A program made the translations under genes and the position numbers. The notes beneath the pieces are model-generated. The model did not search any database. It had not been told where the DNA came from and saw only the letters and a list, made by a program, of their open reading frames with translations. Shown piece after piece: positions 15,886-24,690 of a stretch of 64,000 nt of DNA. Within the stretch, counting starts at the first letter, position 1; every line of letters starts with the position of its first letter. The stretch lies in assembly GCA_018644665.1 (NCBI GenBank), contig JABGQA010000113.1, positions 1 through 64,000 of the forward strand, read 5' to 3'. The DNA comes from Candidatus Poribacteria bacterium. GTDB lineage: Bacteria; Poribacteria; WGA-4E; GCA-2687025.

Positions 15886-16682
15886 GCTGGCCGCGCGCTA
15901 TCGTGTTCGACCTCGACGACACGCTAATGCCCGAGATCGAGGCCATCCAGGCCGCCTTCCGCGCGTCATGCGCAACCGCGTTCGCATCCGACCCAACGGC
16001 GGCTGCGTCCCTCGTGGACCGGATACTGGCGCGAGCCCGCGAGCTGTGGCGAGCAGCCGACACGAACGCATACTGTCAGTGCGTGGGCATCAGCTCCTGG
16101 GAGGGTCTGTGGGGCGAATTCGCCGACCGCGCGGGGACGTCCCGACTCCTCAGAGCGTGGCAGCCCCAATACCGGGCGTTGGCGTGGCGTCGGGCCCTTG
16201 TAGACATCGGCGTAAGCGACCTGAAGCTCGCCGCCCAACTGGCCGAGGCGTTTGCGCGCGAGGCCCGCGCCCGGCTAGCTCCTTACTCCGGGGCCATCGA
16301 TGCGGTGCGAGCCGCACGCGAATCCTGCCCAGTCGCCCTGCTCACCAACGGCGAGTCCTCCATCCAACGGGAGAAGATCGCCGCGGCGGGATTCGGCGAC
16401 GCGTTCGACGCCATCCTCGTGTCCGGCGACATCGACACGGGCAAGCCAGATCCCGCGCCGTTCCGCCACATCCTCGCGCAGCTCGGGACGCGCGCGGCAG
16501 ACGCCGTCATGGTGGGCAACAGTCTTACGAGCGACGTGCTCGGCGCGCAGCGGGTGGGCATGCGCGCTGTGTGGGTCGGTGGCAACATCCCTGCCGGCTT
16601 CCCGGCCCGGCCCGACGCGGTCGTCTCCGACGTGTCCCAAGCGCAGGAAGCGATCGAGCGTCTCTGGCGCTCGCCCCGGTAG
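15882..16682 (+). CDS. HAD-superfamily hydrolase
   Basis: The 266-residue protein has the four haloacid-dehalogenase motifs: AIVFDLDDTL (I), ALLTNGES (II), the lysine in DTGKPDPAPF (III) and VMVGNSLTSDVLGA (IV). A helical C1-type cap lies between motifs I and II. This is the phosphoglycolate phosphatase / PgmB-like branch. I place the start at GTG 15882, overlapping the era stop (GTGA), because the family N-terminus sits directly after it; the longer reading would overlap era by 50 bases. A small sugar or nucleotide phosphate is the likely substrate. Confidence 0.82.
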   Translation: MSWPRAIVFDLDDTLMPEIEAIQAAFRASCATAFASDPTAAASLVDRILARARELWRAADTNAYCQCVGISSWEGLWGEFADRAGTSRLLRAWQPQYRALAWRRALVDIGVSDLKLAAQLAEAFAREARARLAPYSGAIDAVRAARESCPVALLTNGESSIQREKIAAAGFGDAFDAILVSGDIDTGKPDPAPFRHILAQLGTRAADAVMVGNSLTSDVLGAQRVGMRAVWVGGNIPAGFPARPDAVVSDVSQAQEAIERLWRSPR

Positions 16683-17684
16683 TCAGACTCGCCAGCCGTC
16701 GGCCACGGCCGCCCTGAGCGCTGTTGCAGGCGCCGACTCCCCGACATGCCCGCGCGCGAGAGTCAGGCGCGCGCTCTCGGCGCGCGCGCCGCCGGAGTCT
16801 GGCCATCGCGGCCATTCGTCTGGCCCGGCGCGGTCCAGCAGACGCGCAACCGCCAGGCATGCCGTGAGTAGGCAGTGACCCTCCAGGCGCCGCGTGCTTC
16901 GCGCGGCGAAGTCGGGGCACATGCCGACAGCGTTGGGCGTCAGTGCGCAAGCGACGCGGCCTCGATCGCCTGCCCGGCCCATCGCCGTCATGTACTGCGC
17001 CGCGCGCCGCTCAGGCCAATCCCAGCCCACAGCGGCGAAGTCAAGGAACACGGGCCCGTCGGGAGAGAGAACGAGGTTACGCGCGTTCACGTCCACAGGG
17101 CCGAGGGCAATCGGCGCGTCGGCTAGGTCCACCCACAGCTCGTTCCACGCCTCGTCACACGTTCGCACCGTGCGCGCGGCCAGGGATTGCCCCGCGTCGA
17201 GACAGACGTAATACGCTTCGCGGGCCCGCGCGAACGCGGCCGCAAACTCATCGACGAGCACGGCGTCGTCCCGCGGCGCGGCGTGCGGCGCGTGCGTGTC
17301 CGCGTCCGCCGCGCACGCGCGCTCAATGGCGCGCAGCCTCTTGAGGCAGGCGGCGGCCACGCCAGGATCGACGCCCGCAACGGCTTGACACGCGTCGTAT
17401 AGAGTCGGCCCCTCTGCCCATCGCGTGACGAGGAACCTCGCGCCCCGATCGACGGCGACCGGCTGCACCACCGCGCATCCGCGGGCCGCAAGCAGTGAGA
17501 GAGCTTGCCACTCCGTCTCCAGTAGGTCAGCACGCCCGGTGGCGCCGACGACCGCGTTCAGTTCCGCCTTCACGGCGAACCGAGAGCCGTCGTCGCACAC
17601 AACGTCGTACACCTGCGAGCTGGGGATCGCGCGCGCGGGCGCCGCCTCTACGCGGGCGACGGGCCGTCCGAGGATCCGTCTCAC
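16683..17684 (-). CDS. APH/choline-kinase-like phosphotransferase
   Basis: The 333-residue protein has a kinase-like N-lobe with the ATP lysine in RFAVKAE and the family pattern TEWQALSLLAARGCAVVQPVAV. A C-lobe catalytic loop GPVDVNARNLVL and metal site FLDFAAVGWDWPERRAAQY follow. In typical members the loop begins H-x-D; here the histidine position is proline, though the aspartate and asparagine remain. Possible roles are phosphorylation of a sugar, choline or small antibiotic. The start used is GTG 17684. A CTG overlapping the mtnP stop would add a few residues. It converges with the HAD gene with no gap. Confidence 0.6.
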   Translation of the reverse strand: MRRILGRPVARVEAAPARAIPSSQVYDVVCDDGSRFAVKAELNAVVGATGRADLLETEWQALSLLAARGCAVVQPVAVDRGARFLVTRWAEGPTLYDACQAVAGVDPGVAAACLKRLRAIERACAADADTHAPHAAPRDDAVLVDEFAAAFARAREAYYVCLDAGQSLAARTVRTCDEAWNELWVDLADAPIALGPVDVNARNLVLSPDGPVFLDFAAVGWDWPERRAAQYMTAMGRAGDRGRVACALTPNAVGMCPDFAARSTRRLEGHCLLTACLAVARLLDRAGPDEWPRWPDSGGARAESARLTLARGHVGESAPATALRAAVADGWRV

Positions 17685-17704
17685 CGCCTCGCGGAGTTGG
17701 GGGC

Positions 17705-18565
17705 TCAGCTGAGGTACTTTCCGACCAGCGGCGCTAGCCGGTCCTTAACGGCTGCGGGAATGACATCGGGCCGTGTCGCGAGCGCGGCGCCAAGTGCTGA
17801 ACGGCAACCACAGTCGCGCTGGTCGGGGAATCGTTGGAGGGTATCTACGATCAGGCGCTGCCCGGCTGCGACGTTCAGGCTGAGGTTCGCGAGGATCATC
17901 TCCGTCGTGACGTCGTCATGCGCGGGGTGCCAGCAGTCGAAGTCCGTAACGGCGGCGAGCGTGACGTAGCACATCTCCGCCTCGCGCGCGAGCTTCGCCT
18001 CTGTGGCCGCGGTCATGCCTATGATGTCCATGCCCCAGGTTCGGTACAGCTCCGACTCGGCCTTCGTCGAGAACTGCGGGCCTTCCATGCAGATGTATGT
18101 GCCGCCTTCGTGAACCGTCGCGGCGTCGTCGGCGGCCACGTCGAGCAATACCGGCCGGAGCGCCGGGCAGAACGGCTCCGCGAAACTGACGTGCGCGACG
18201 AGCCCTTCACCGAAGAAACTCGACGCTCGGCCCTTCGTGTGGTCGAAGATCTGGGCCGGCACGACGAACGACGTCGGTTCGATGTGCTCCCGCAGGCTCC
18301 CCACGGCGCTAAACGACAGGACCGCTTCCACACCGAGGGTCTTGAGCGCGTAGATGTTCGCGCGCACGTTGAGGAACGTCGGCGACGTGTGGTGACCCCG
18401 GCCGTGGCGCGCCAGGAACGCCACTTCGCGGCCGGCAAGCGTGCCGACGACGATGGCATCGCTCGGCGCGCCGAACGGCGTGTCGATGTGGCGCTCCTCG
18501 GCATTGGTGAGACCGTCGATGTCGTAGAAGCCGCTCCCGCCGATCACGCCGATTCTCGTCGCCAT
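17705..18565 (-). CDS. mtnP: S-methyl-5'-thioadenosine phosphorylase
   Basis: MtnP cleaves 5'-methylthioadenosine with phosphate to adenine and methylthioribose-1-phosphate in the methionine salvage route. The 286-residue protein shows IGVIGGSGFYDIDGL at the N-terminus, ARHGRGHHTSP, CMEGPQFSTKAES, and GMTAATEAKLAREAEMCY, all typical of the PNP/MTAP family with MTA specificity. GGAGG lies ten bases before ATG 18565. Other salvage genes are not nearby. It follows nnr on the same strand by 14 bases. Confidence 0.92.
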   Translation of the reverse strand: MATRIGVIGGSGFYDIDGLTNAEERHIDTPFGAPSDAIVVGTLAGREVAFLARHGRGHHTSPTFLNVRANIYALKTLGVEAVLSFSAVGSLREHIEPTSFVVPAQIFDHTKGRASSFFGEGLVAHVSFAEPFCPALRPVLLDVAADDAATVHEGGTYICMEGPQFSTKAESELYRTWGMDIIGMTAATEAKLAREAEMCYVTLAAVTDFDCWHPAHDDVTTEMILANLSLNVAAGQRLIVDTLQRFPDQRDCGCRSALGAALATRPDVIPAAVKDRLAPLVGKYLS

Positions 18566-18579
18566 ACTGCCCCATCCTC

Positions 18580-20127
18580 CTACGCGCGCTCTAGCTGTGT
18601 GAGCGCATGTGGTATCGCCCGCAGGATGTCGCCTGCGAGCATCGCTCGTCCAAGTTCAGCCGCGGCAAGGTCGCCCGCTAGTCCATGAGTGTACACGCCC
18701 AGTATCGCCGCGTCCGTCGGCCTGACGCCCTGAGCCAGGAGTCCAGCCAACACACCCGTTAGCACGTCGCCAGAGCCCCCCGTCGCCATGCCAGGGTTGC
18801 CGGTCGGGTTCAGATACACGGTACCGTCCGGCGCCGCGATCACGGTCGGAGCCCCCTTGAGCACGACGGTCACCGCCTGGTCCATGGCGAGATCCCGCGC
18901 GGCCCCGATTCGGCGTTGCTGCACGTCGGCAACTGTGGACCCCAACAGGCGCGCCATCTCTCCAGGGTGCGGAGTGAGGACACTCCCCGGCGGGAAGCGC
19001 ACGCCGGTGTGCCGCAATGGCGACACGACGTTCAACGCGTCCGCGTCAACGACTATTCCCGGTGGAAGGCTGCCAGGATCGTCGAGCAACCCGCGCACTA
19101 GCTGTGTCGCCCCATCGGACTGACCCAACCCTGGCCCAATCGCGATGGCCTGACAGCCACCAGCGATTCCGCGGACGGATCCCTCGGCTTGCGCCGACAC
19201 GGTCCCGCCGGGAGCTTCGGACAGCCCCGTCGTCGTCGCCTCGGGCACGGCGGCGGCTACCGTGGGCTGGGCCGATGCAGCGGTCGCGACCGTCACCAGC
19301 CCGGCGCCCGCGCGGAGAACGGCCTCGGCCGCGAGGCCTGCGGCGCCGGTCACTCCCACGCAGCCGGCAACGACAAGGACTCGCCCGAATGTGCCTTTGT
19401 GACCGTCCGCGGCCCGGCTAGGCACGCGGGACGCGGCGTCGGCCGCCTCGACAAGGAACGCTTCTGGCGGGAGCGACGGCGCGTGTCCACGCGGGAACCC
19501 GATGTCCGCTGTGTGCAACTCCCCAGCCTGACCGGCGCCCGGGTGCAGCAGCAGGCCGACCTTGGGATAGCCGATCGCCAATGTGCGTGTGGCGCGGATC
19601 GCGACGCCGGGAACGGCGCCCGTGTCCGCGTCGACGCCAGTAGGCAGGTCGCACGACAGGATGTCGGCCCCTCTGCGATTCATCGCGTCTACGACGGACG
19701 CCATCGGTTGTCGCGGGGTGCCACCGGATCCAGTTCCGAGAAGGCAGTCGACAAGGAGGCCGTGTGCCGACAGACGCGCGGTGAGATCTGCACCGTCTGC
19801 CAGCGTCTCGATAGACACGCCGGCCCGGACGGCCGAATCGTGTGCTTCGGCAGCATGGCCACGAATCCGGTCGGGATCGCACGCGACGAATACGCGCGTA
19901 GGCGCGCCCCAGTGAGCGAGGAAGCGCGCGGCGACGAAGCCGTCGCCGCCGTTGTTGCCCGGCCCGCACAGCACGGCGATCGGCGTCGCGCCGGGACACA
20001 TCCGCCGTGCGTGCTCGGCTAGCGCCCTGCCGGCGTGTTCCATGAGCACGCGGCCAGGGATGCCGACGTCCTCGATGGCATGCCGATCGACTTCGCGCAT
20101 CTGTGAGGCGGTCAGCACGGGGATCAT
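18580..20127 (-). CDS. nnr: Bifunctional NAD(P)H-hydrate epimerase / ADP-dependent NAD(P)H-hydrate dehydratase
   Basis: This is a metabolite-repair enzyme that restores hydrated NADH/NADPH. The 515-residue fusion has the YjeF_N epimerase domain at about 1-215 (CGPGNNGGDGFVAARFL, DCLLGTG, SCDLPTGVDADTG). The ribokinase-like YjeF_C dehydratase domain at about 230-512 has RVLVVAGCVGVTGAAGLA, LTPHPGEMARLLG and NPGMATGGSGDVLTG. The length is normal for the fused form. It begins one base after the TamA-like gene ends, so the genes are probably translationally linked. Confidence 0.93.
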   Translation of the reverse strand: MIPVLTASQMREVDRHAIEDVGIPGRVLMEHAGRALAEHARRMCPGATPIAVLCGPGNNGGDGFVAARFLAHWGAPTRVFVACDPDRIRGHAAEAHDSAVRAGVSIETLADGADLTARLSAHGLLVDCLLGTGSGGTPRQPMASVVDAMNRRGADILSCDLPTGVDADTGAVPGVAIRATRTLAIGYPKVGLLLHPGAGQAGELHTADIGFPRGHAPSLPPEAFLVEAADAASRVPSRAADGHKGTFGRVLVVAGCVGVTGAAGLAAEAVLRAGAGLVTVATAASAQPTVAAAVPEATTTGLSEAPGGTVSAQAEGSVRGIAGGCQAIAIGPGLGQSDGATQLVRGLLDDPGSLPPGIVVDADALNVVSPLRHTGVRFPPGSVLTPHPGEMARLLGSTVADVQQRRIGAARDLAMDQAVTVVLKGAPTVIAAPDGTVYLNPTGNPGMATGGSGDVLTGVLAGLLAQGVRPTDAAILGVYTHGLAGDLAAAELGRAMLAGDILRAIPHALTQLERA

Positions 20128-20128
20128 G

Positions 20129-21871
20129 CTAGAGCGTGGTTCCCAGACTCAGGTGGACCTTGCCGTCGAGCGGCGATGCGGACGGCTCGATGCCGTATTG
20201 GAAGCGGACGAGGCCGCCGCGCGACTCGAGGTTTGCGCCGATGCCGTAACCGAGCTTCGGAGCTACGGCGGCGTCGGCATCCGACACGCGGCCCACGTCG
20301 ACAAATGCGAAGACGTGCGACAGGCGTCCCGTGACGATCCGGTATTCGACCGAGCCCGTGATACTGCGCGTGCCCCGGAACTGCCGCTCCTCATAGCCAC
20401 GAAGCGTGTCCGCGCCACCCATGAACAGCCACTCCGTGAGCGGGATGTCCGACCCGGTCACCCGCGCCACCGTCGCGCGCGCCGCCAGGACATGCGCCCC
20501 CGCCACCGACGCGAACGCGCGGGCGTCGGTCTCGAACCGCGAGAAGCTGATGCCGCCCGTGACGGCGTCAGCCTCGGCCCGCAGGAGCACACCGCGCAGA
20601 GGGTTCGGCCGGAAGTCACGCGTGTCGAACTCCACCGACGCCAACGCCCCGCGGCCGGAAGTGTCGTCCGCGGAGACCGCCTGCCCGCCGACCGACACGG
20701 TTACGGTCGACGCAAGCTCCCAGTCCAGACTACTACGCGCCGCGCGCGTGCGCGAGCCCTGGTACCGCTCCGCGTCCCACTCCACGTCCAACGCCACGCG
20801 CCGCCCGAACAGGAACGGCTCTCGGTACGCGAAGCGGTTCGTCCGGTTCTCCCCCGATTCCCAGCGAACGCGGGCCTGCCGCCCCGTGCCAAGGATGTTC
20901 GTCTCCACGCCCTCGACGAGCCCCGTGATCTGGGCCGGCTCTCCAGCCACGGCCGGCGGGGCATAGCCTAGCACCCCGAGGAAGCGGGCCGTCCGGGCTT
21001 CGGTGACCCGTGCGCGGTAGACGACGTGACCGGCGTCGGAGCCGCGGAGTATATCCACGGGGTGGACACTTGCGAACAGTCCACTGTTCATCAGTCGCCG
21101 TCGCGCATCCGCCACGCGGCGGCTGTCATATCTGTCGCCTGACCGGATGCGGGTCATGTTCGCCAGTAGACCTGGGCGCGTCTTCCGCATGCCTTCGAAG
21201 GTGACGGCTTCGAAGGCGATCTCAGGTCCCTCGTGCACGTCGACCAACAGCGCGAGGTCCCCTTCTTCCTCGTCCGCGGCGGCGAGGCGAAGCGTGATGC
21301 GCGCGAGTGGATGGCCGGACTGCGCGTATGCGTCGGACAGACGGTTGATCCCAGCCGCCCATCGGTCAGCGTCGTACGGGCCCGACTCTTCGGCGCCGAG
21401 GAGCGAGCGCGCCTGCCTTTCTCCGAGCAGCGAGATACCGGTGAGTTGCACGCGCGAGACGGTTGCTGGCGCGCCCTCACGGATGTCGATGAGGACGCCG
21501 ACGGCGTCTTGCAGGCGGGGTTCAGTGGCTAGCTTGGCGTTGGCGAAATGGTGGCCGCGGTCGGCGTGGGCCTTCAGCAGGAGGCGCATCGCGACGTCGG
21601 CCTGGTCGGTCGTGTACGTGTCGCCCTCGGCGAGGCCGGTCGCACCGCGCGCGTCGGCGATTGTGAGAGCCGACGCGCCGGTCACGGTGATCTGCGAAAT
21701 AACGGGTGGCGTCTCGGCCGCGTCGAGCCCAGGCGCGCTGAGCACGCCCCAGCAGATGGCGACTACGAACGGCGCGCCAATCCGATGGCCCCCTCGCCTA
21801 ATACTCTTCGTCGTCGTCCTCGGGATCGTCGTCGTCCTCGTCGTCCTCGTAGAATTCGTACTCACCCTCAT
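20129..21871 (-). CDS. BamA/TamA-family outer-membrane assembly protein
   Basis: The 580-residue protein has a signal segment at about 35-50, three POTRA-like domains (SQITVTGASAL, SRVQLTGISLLGE and IAFEAVTFEGMRKTRPGLL), and a C-terminal 16-strand barrel of the Omp85 surface-antigen type (VEFDTRDFRPNPLRG, FMGGADTLRGYEERQFRG, LGYGIGANLESRGGLVRFQYG). The GGADTLRGY loop is the family hallmark that reaches into the barrel. The POTRA count favours TamA over BamA. ATG 21871 lies inside the preceding gene. The first 30 residues are a T/R-rich out-of-frame reading of its acidic tail, so the true start may be a little later. Confidence 0.85.
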   Translation of the reverse strand: MRVSTNSTRTTRTTTIPRTTTKSIRRGGHRIGAPFVVAICWGVLSAPGLDAAETPPVISQITVTGASALTIADARGATGLAEGDTYTTDQADVAMRLLLKAHADRGHHFANAKLATEPRLQDAVGVLIDIREGAPATVSRVQLTGISLLGERQARSLLGAEESGPYDADRWAAGINRLSDAYAQSGHPLARITLRLAAADEEEGDLALLVDVHEGPEIAFEAVTFEGMRKTRPGLLANMTRIRSGDRYDSRRVADARRRLMNSGLFASVHPVDILRGSDAGHVVYRARVTEARTARFLGVLGYAPPAVAGEPAQITGLVEGVETNILGTGRQARVRWESGENRTNRFAYREPFLFGRRVALDVEWDAERYQGSRTRAARSSLDWELASTVTVSVGGQAVSADDTSGRGALASVEFDTRDFRPNPLRGVLLRAEADAVTGGISFSRFETDARAFASVAGAHVLAARATVARVTGSDIPLTEWLFMGGADTLRGYEERQFRGTRSITGSVEYRIVTGRLSHVFAFVDVGRVSDADAAVAPKLGYGIGANLESRGGLVRFQYGIEPSASPLDGKVHLSLGTTL

Positions 21872-22211
21872 CCATCAGCGATTCGAGTTCTGTCGGGAAC
21901 TCCACGCGGATGCGGAACAGCCACCCGTCGGTCTCAGGTGAACTGTTGATCAGCGTCTCCTCGTCCTCGAGGTCCGTGTTGACCTCGAGCACCTCGCCGG
22001 TCGCTGGACTTCGATACATCAGCTCGACGCCCGCGTTTGTCTCGAGCACCGCGATGGGCTCGTCGTGCTCGTATTCGGCGCCGACATCTGGGAGTTCGAT
22101 GTACGCGATGCGGCCGTTCTCGAGCACGAGTCGTTCGGTAATCCCCACCACCGCGACGTCGTCGCTCTCCAGAACGATCCATTCGTGGTTCTTGGTGTAG
22201 TGCTTGCTCAA
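21798..22211 (-). CDS. GcvH-like protein lacking the lipoyl-lysine, with acidic tail
   Basis: The 137-residue protein follows the glycine-cleavage H protein layout: YTKNHEWI at the start, VGITE, IELPDVGAEYEHDEPIAVLE, GEVLEVN, INSSPETDGWLFRI. In GcvH the segment after AVxE carries the lipoylated lysine (ESVKA). Here it reads ETNAGVELMYRSP with no lysine, so it cannot be lipoylated in the usual way. The last 25 residues are almost all D/E/Y. I place the start at TTG 22211, six bases after GGAGGCGAGC, which gives the family N-terminus. No gcvT, gcvP or lipoate genes are near. A non-catalytic or regulatory role is inferred. Confidence 0.75.
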   Translation of the reverse strand: MSKHYTKNHEWIVLESDDVAVVGITERLVLENGRIAYIELPDVGAEYEHDEPIAVLETNAGVELMYRSPATGEVLEVNTDLEDEETLINSSPETDGWLFRIRVEFPTELESLMDEGEYEFYEDDEDDDDPEDDDEEY

Positions 22212-22327
22212 AGCTCGCCTCCAGTGCAGCCGCGCATGCGACGCTCCCTGAACCGGTAATCGGCCGCAAACCGGCGAAACTATACGGCCAATTCTGCGGC
22301 AAATCGAGGCGAACTGGAGTTGGAGGC

Positions 22328-23422
22328 CTAGCGCGCGGGACTCACGCCGACGGACCACTGCCAATCGCCCTCGTGGACCGCGTGCGTCTCGTTCGCGAGA
22401 ACCGTGGGAAGGTAGGCGGGGCTGACGGCTGCGCTGATCTCGACACCCCCGAGACGGAGCCAGCCACCGGCGGTTGGGCCCATCGCGCGCCACAGGCGTG
22501 TATCGCTGAGGACGACGTCGTCGGATCCGGCGGCCGACGACGTCAGGCGCTCGACGCGGCGTAGGTATCCGACGGACACGCCGAAGCGGGCGCCGCTCGT
22601 GATCGCGGCGCCGGCCGAGCCCTGCGTGCCTCTCGCGGACGGCATACGCGCGTCCGCCGCAAGAGTGAGGTCTGCGGAATCCGACAGGGCCACGGACCGC
22701 GCGACGCCCACGACGACCTCGTGCCGAGGGTCACGCGGGAGCTGGAGGTCCGGGTAAGACACGCCGTTGCTCAAGTTCCGAGCCGTCAAGCCGATGCGCC
22801 ACCCGTCGGCCGGGCGGAGCACGAACCCGGCGTCGAACGCCCAGCCGCGACCGCTCTGCCCGACGTTCGCTTCGTCCGAGTACTTCGAGCGAAGCCACCT
22901 CGCGCCGCCGCCGATCGAGAGCTGTGAGGACACTCGACGGGATAGCGTCGCGCCCACGGCCACGTCGGTGTCCGGGAATGCGTGCACCGACGTGCCGTCC
23001 TCGTCGACGCGCCGGAATCTGCCGGCCGCCCGGTACGCGGTCTCGGCCGTGAGCAACGTCCGTGTCCCGAGACGCATCGGCCGGCGCAGGACGGCCAACC
23101 CGTACCCATCTCTTCTTAGTGTGGCCCCCACGTTGGCGACGCCCGCGGCATCAGGCGTTACCACGTCGACGCGCGCAGCGGGCACCCGGAGCGTAGTGGC
23201 GTACCAGCCGGACGCAGTCGCAGTCGCGCCGCCTGCTGGGTTGGCTCCGGCGCCCGTGTGTCCCGGGTCGGGCGTGGCGGCAACGGAGCCGAAACCCCTC
23301 GCGACCGGGCCGTACGCCTCGGACAGGTAAAGCAGTCCTGGTGGCAGCGCGAACGCGGTTGACGGCAGGATGTAAGCCGCGAGCAGAACCAGGCTAGCGG
23401 AGCAGAAGTACGACGTGCGCAA
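22328..23422 (-). CDS. PorV/UPF0164-like outer-membrane beta-barrel protein
   Basis: The 364-residue protein has a signal peptide (LVLLAAYILPSTAFA) and a first strand region GPVARGFGSVAATPDPGHTGAGANPAGG. This matches the G-A-R-x-x-G-x-G ... NPA opening of PorV/PorQ and FadL-like barrels. Alternating strands with aromatic turns follow to the end (GWRIGLTARNLSNG). It overlaps the acpS stop by 29 bases. PorV-like proteins carry cargo across or anchor it to the outer membrane in type IX secretion, but no other T9SS genes are visible. A generic barrel is the safer call. Confidence 0.6.
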   Translation of the reverse strand: MRTSYFCSASLVLLAAYILPSTAFALPPGLLYLSEAYGPVARGFGSVAATPDPGHTGAGANPAGGATATASGWYATTLRVPAARVDVVTPDAAGVANVGATLRRDGYGLAVLRRPMRLGTRTLLTAETAYRAAGRFRRVDEDGTSVHAFPDTDVAVGATLSRRVSSQLSIGGGARWLRSKYSDEANVGQSGRGWAFDAGFVLRPADGWRIGLTARNLSNGVSYPDLQLPRDPRHEVVVGVARSVALSDSADLTLAADARMPSARGTQGSAGAAITSGARFGVSVGYLRRVERLTSSAAGSDDVVLSDTRLWRAMGPTAGGWLRLGGVEISAAVSPAYLPTVLANETHAVHEGDWQWSVGVSPAR

Positions 23423-23789
23423 CGGCGTGCTCTTCCGTGTGAGATAGGCTGACCCGGACGACCTCGCCTCCCAGACGCGCGTATATCTCGCTCGCGCGCC
23501 CGTGGAAAACGATGCCGGGGCGGCCGCTAGGCTCGCGGGACACCTCGATGTCCTTCCAGTCCAGGCCGCGCCACCCTGTGCCTAGGGCCTTCATCGCGGC
23601 CTCTTTAGCCGCGAATCGCGCAGCGTAGCTCTGGTACGGCTTCGGGCGTCGACCACAGTACGCCCGCTCGGCCTCCGTGAAGACCCGTCGCTCGAACCGG
23701 TCACCCCACCGCTCCAGCGCTGCGCGAACCCGCGGCACTTCGATGATGTCGACACCGGTAGCTATGTCCGTGAACGACATGACTCCCAC
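23394..23789 (-). CDS. acpS: Holo-[acyl-carrier-protein] synthase
   Basis: AcpS transfers 4'-phosphopantetheine from CoA to acyl carrier protein. The 131-residue protein has both metal/CoA motifs: GVDIIEVPRV at the N-terminus and ARFAAKEAAMKALGTGW in the middle. VSLSHTEEHAVAHVVL closes the fold. The start may be ATG 23789 or ATG 23780. It sits between folP and the PorV-like gene on the minus strand, with its 3' end overlapping the latter. Confidence 0.92.
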   Translation of the reverse strand: MGVMSFTDIATGVDIIEVPRVRAALERWGDRFERRVFTEAERAYCGRRPKPYQSYAARFAAKEAAMKALGTGWRGLDWKDIEVSREPSGRPGIVFHGRASEIYARLGGEVVRVSLSHTEEHAVAHVVLLLR

Positions 23790-23825
23790 CTTCGATGACA
23801 GTATGAAGCGCGGCGTCCGACCAGT

Positions 23826-24677
23826 TCAAGCGTATCGGATGGCGTCCGCCACGCGGGCCACGCGGGACATCTCGCGGACGTCGTGGACCCGCACCGCGTT
23901 GGCCCCACCGGTGATCGCGATCGCGACGGCGGCGGCCGTGCCGTCAAGGCGATCTGTGGCGGGAGCGTTGTCCAGGATGGCGCCGATGAACGACTTGCGC
24001 GAGGGGCCGACCAACAGCGGAGCCCCGAGTCCGGCGAACTCGTCAACCCGACGGAGTATCTCCAGGTTATGCCCCAAGGCCGTCTTCCCGAACCCGATGC
24101 CGGGATCCACCATGATCGACCTCGCGTCGATGCCACTGTCGCGCGCGAACGCCACGCGTTCTCGCAAGAACGCGGCGACCTCGGCAACGACATCGTCGTA
24201 CGTAGGGTCGGCCTGCATGGTGCGGGGCGATCCCTGCATGTGCATTATCGTGACCGCGGCGTCGTGACGCGCCACGACATCCGCCATGTCGTCGTCGGCG
24301 AGCCCAGTGATGTCGTTGACCATGTGCGCGCCCGCCGCGAGGGCGGCTTCCGCGACCGCGGGCTTGTACGTGTCGACGGAGATGACCGCGTCGGTTGTGT
24401 CCGCGAGCGTTGCGATCACGGGCACGACGCGCCGTATCTCCTCGCGCTCCTCGACGGGGTCGGCGCCCGGCCGCGTGGACTCGCCACCGATGTCGAGGAT
24501 GTCCGCGCCTTCGGCCAGCAGTCGTATGCCTGCGGCGGTCGCCGTCGCGGGTTCGTAGAAGGTTCCGCCGTCCGAGAAGGAATCCGGCGTGACGTTCAGC
24601 ACGCCCATGATGAGAGTGCGGCGGGTGTAGTCAAGGTATCTGGCCCGGCAGAGCAGCGCGCGCGAGGGCGATGTCAC
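23826..24677 (-). CDS. folP: Dihydropteroate synthase
   Basis: FolP condenses 6-hydroxymethyl-dihydropterin pyrophosphate with p-aminobenzoate in folate synthesis. The 283-residue protein has IMGVLNVTPDSFSDGG (loop 1), ILDIGGESTRPGA (loop 2), ISVDTYKP, MVNDITG, MHMQGSPRTM, VDPGIGFGKT, LLVGPSRKSFIG and the C-terminal VRVHDVREM motif. All active-site stretches are present. It follows ftsH by 13 bases, a gene order known in other bacteria. Confidence 0.95.
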   Translation of the reverse strand: MTSPSRALLCRARYLDYTRRTLIMGVLNVTPDSFSDGGTFYEPATATAAGIRLLAEGADILDIGGESTRPGADPVEEREEIRRVVPVIATLADTTDAVISVDTYKPAVAEAALAAGAHMVNDITGLADDDMADVVARHDAAVTIMHMQGSPRTMQADPTYDDVVAEVAAFLRERVAFARDSGIDARSIMVDPGIGFGKTALGHNLEILRRVDEFAGLGAPLLVGPSRKSFIGAILDNAPATDRLDGTAAAVAIAITGGANAVRVHDVREMSRVARVADAIRYA

Positions 24678-24690
24678 GAGGCGCGCCTGA

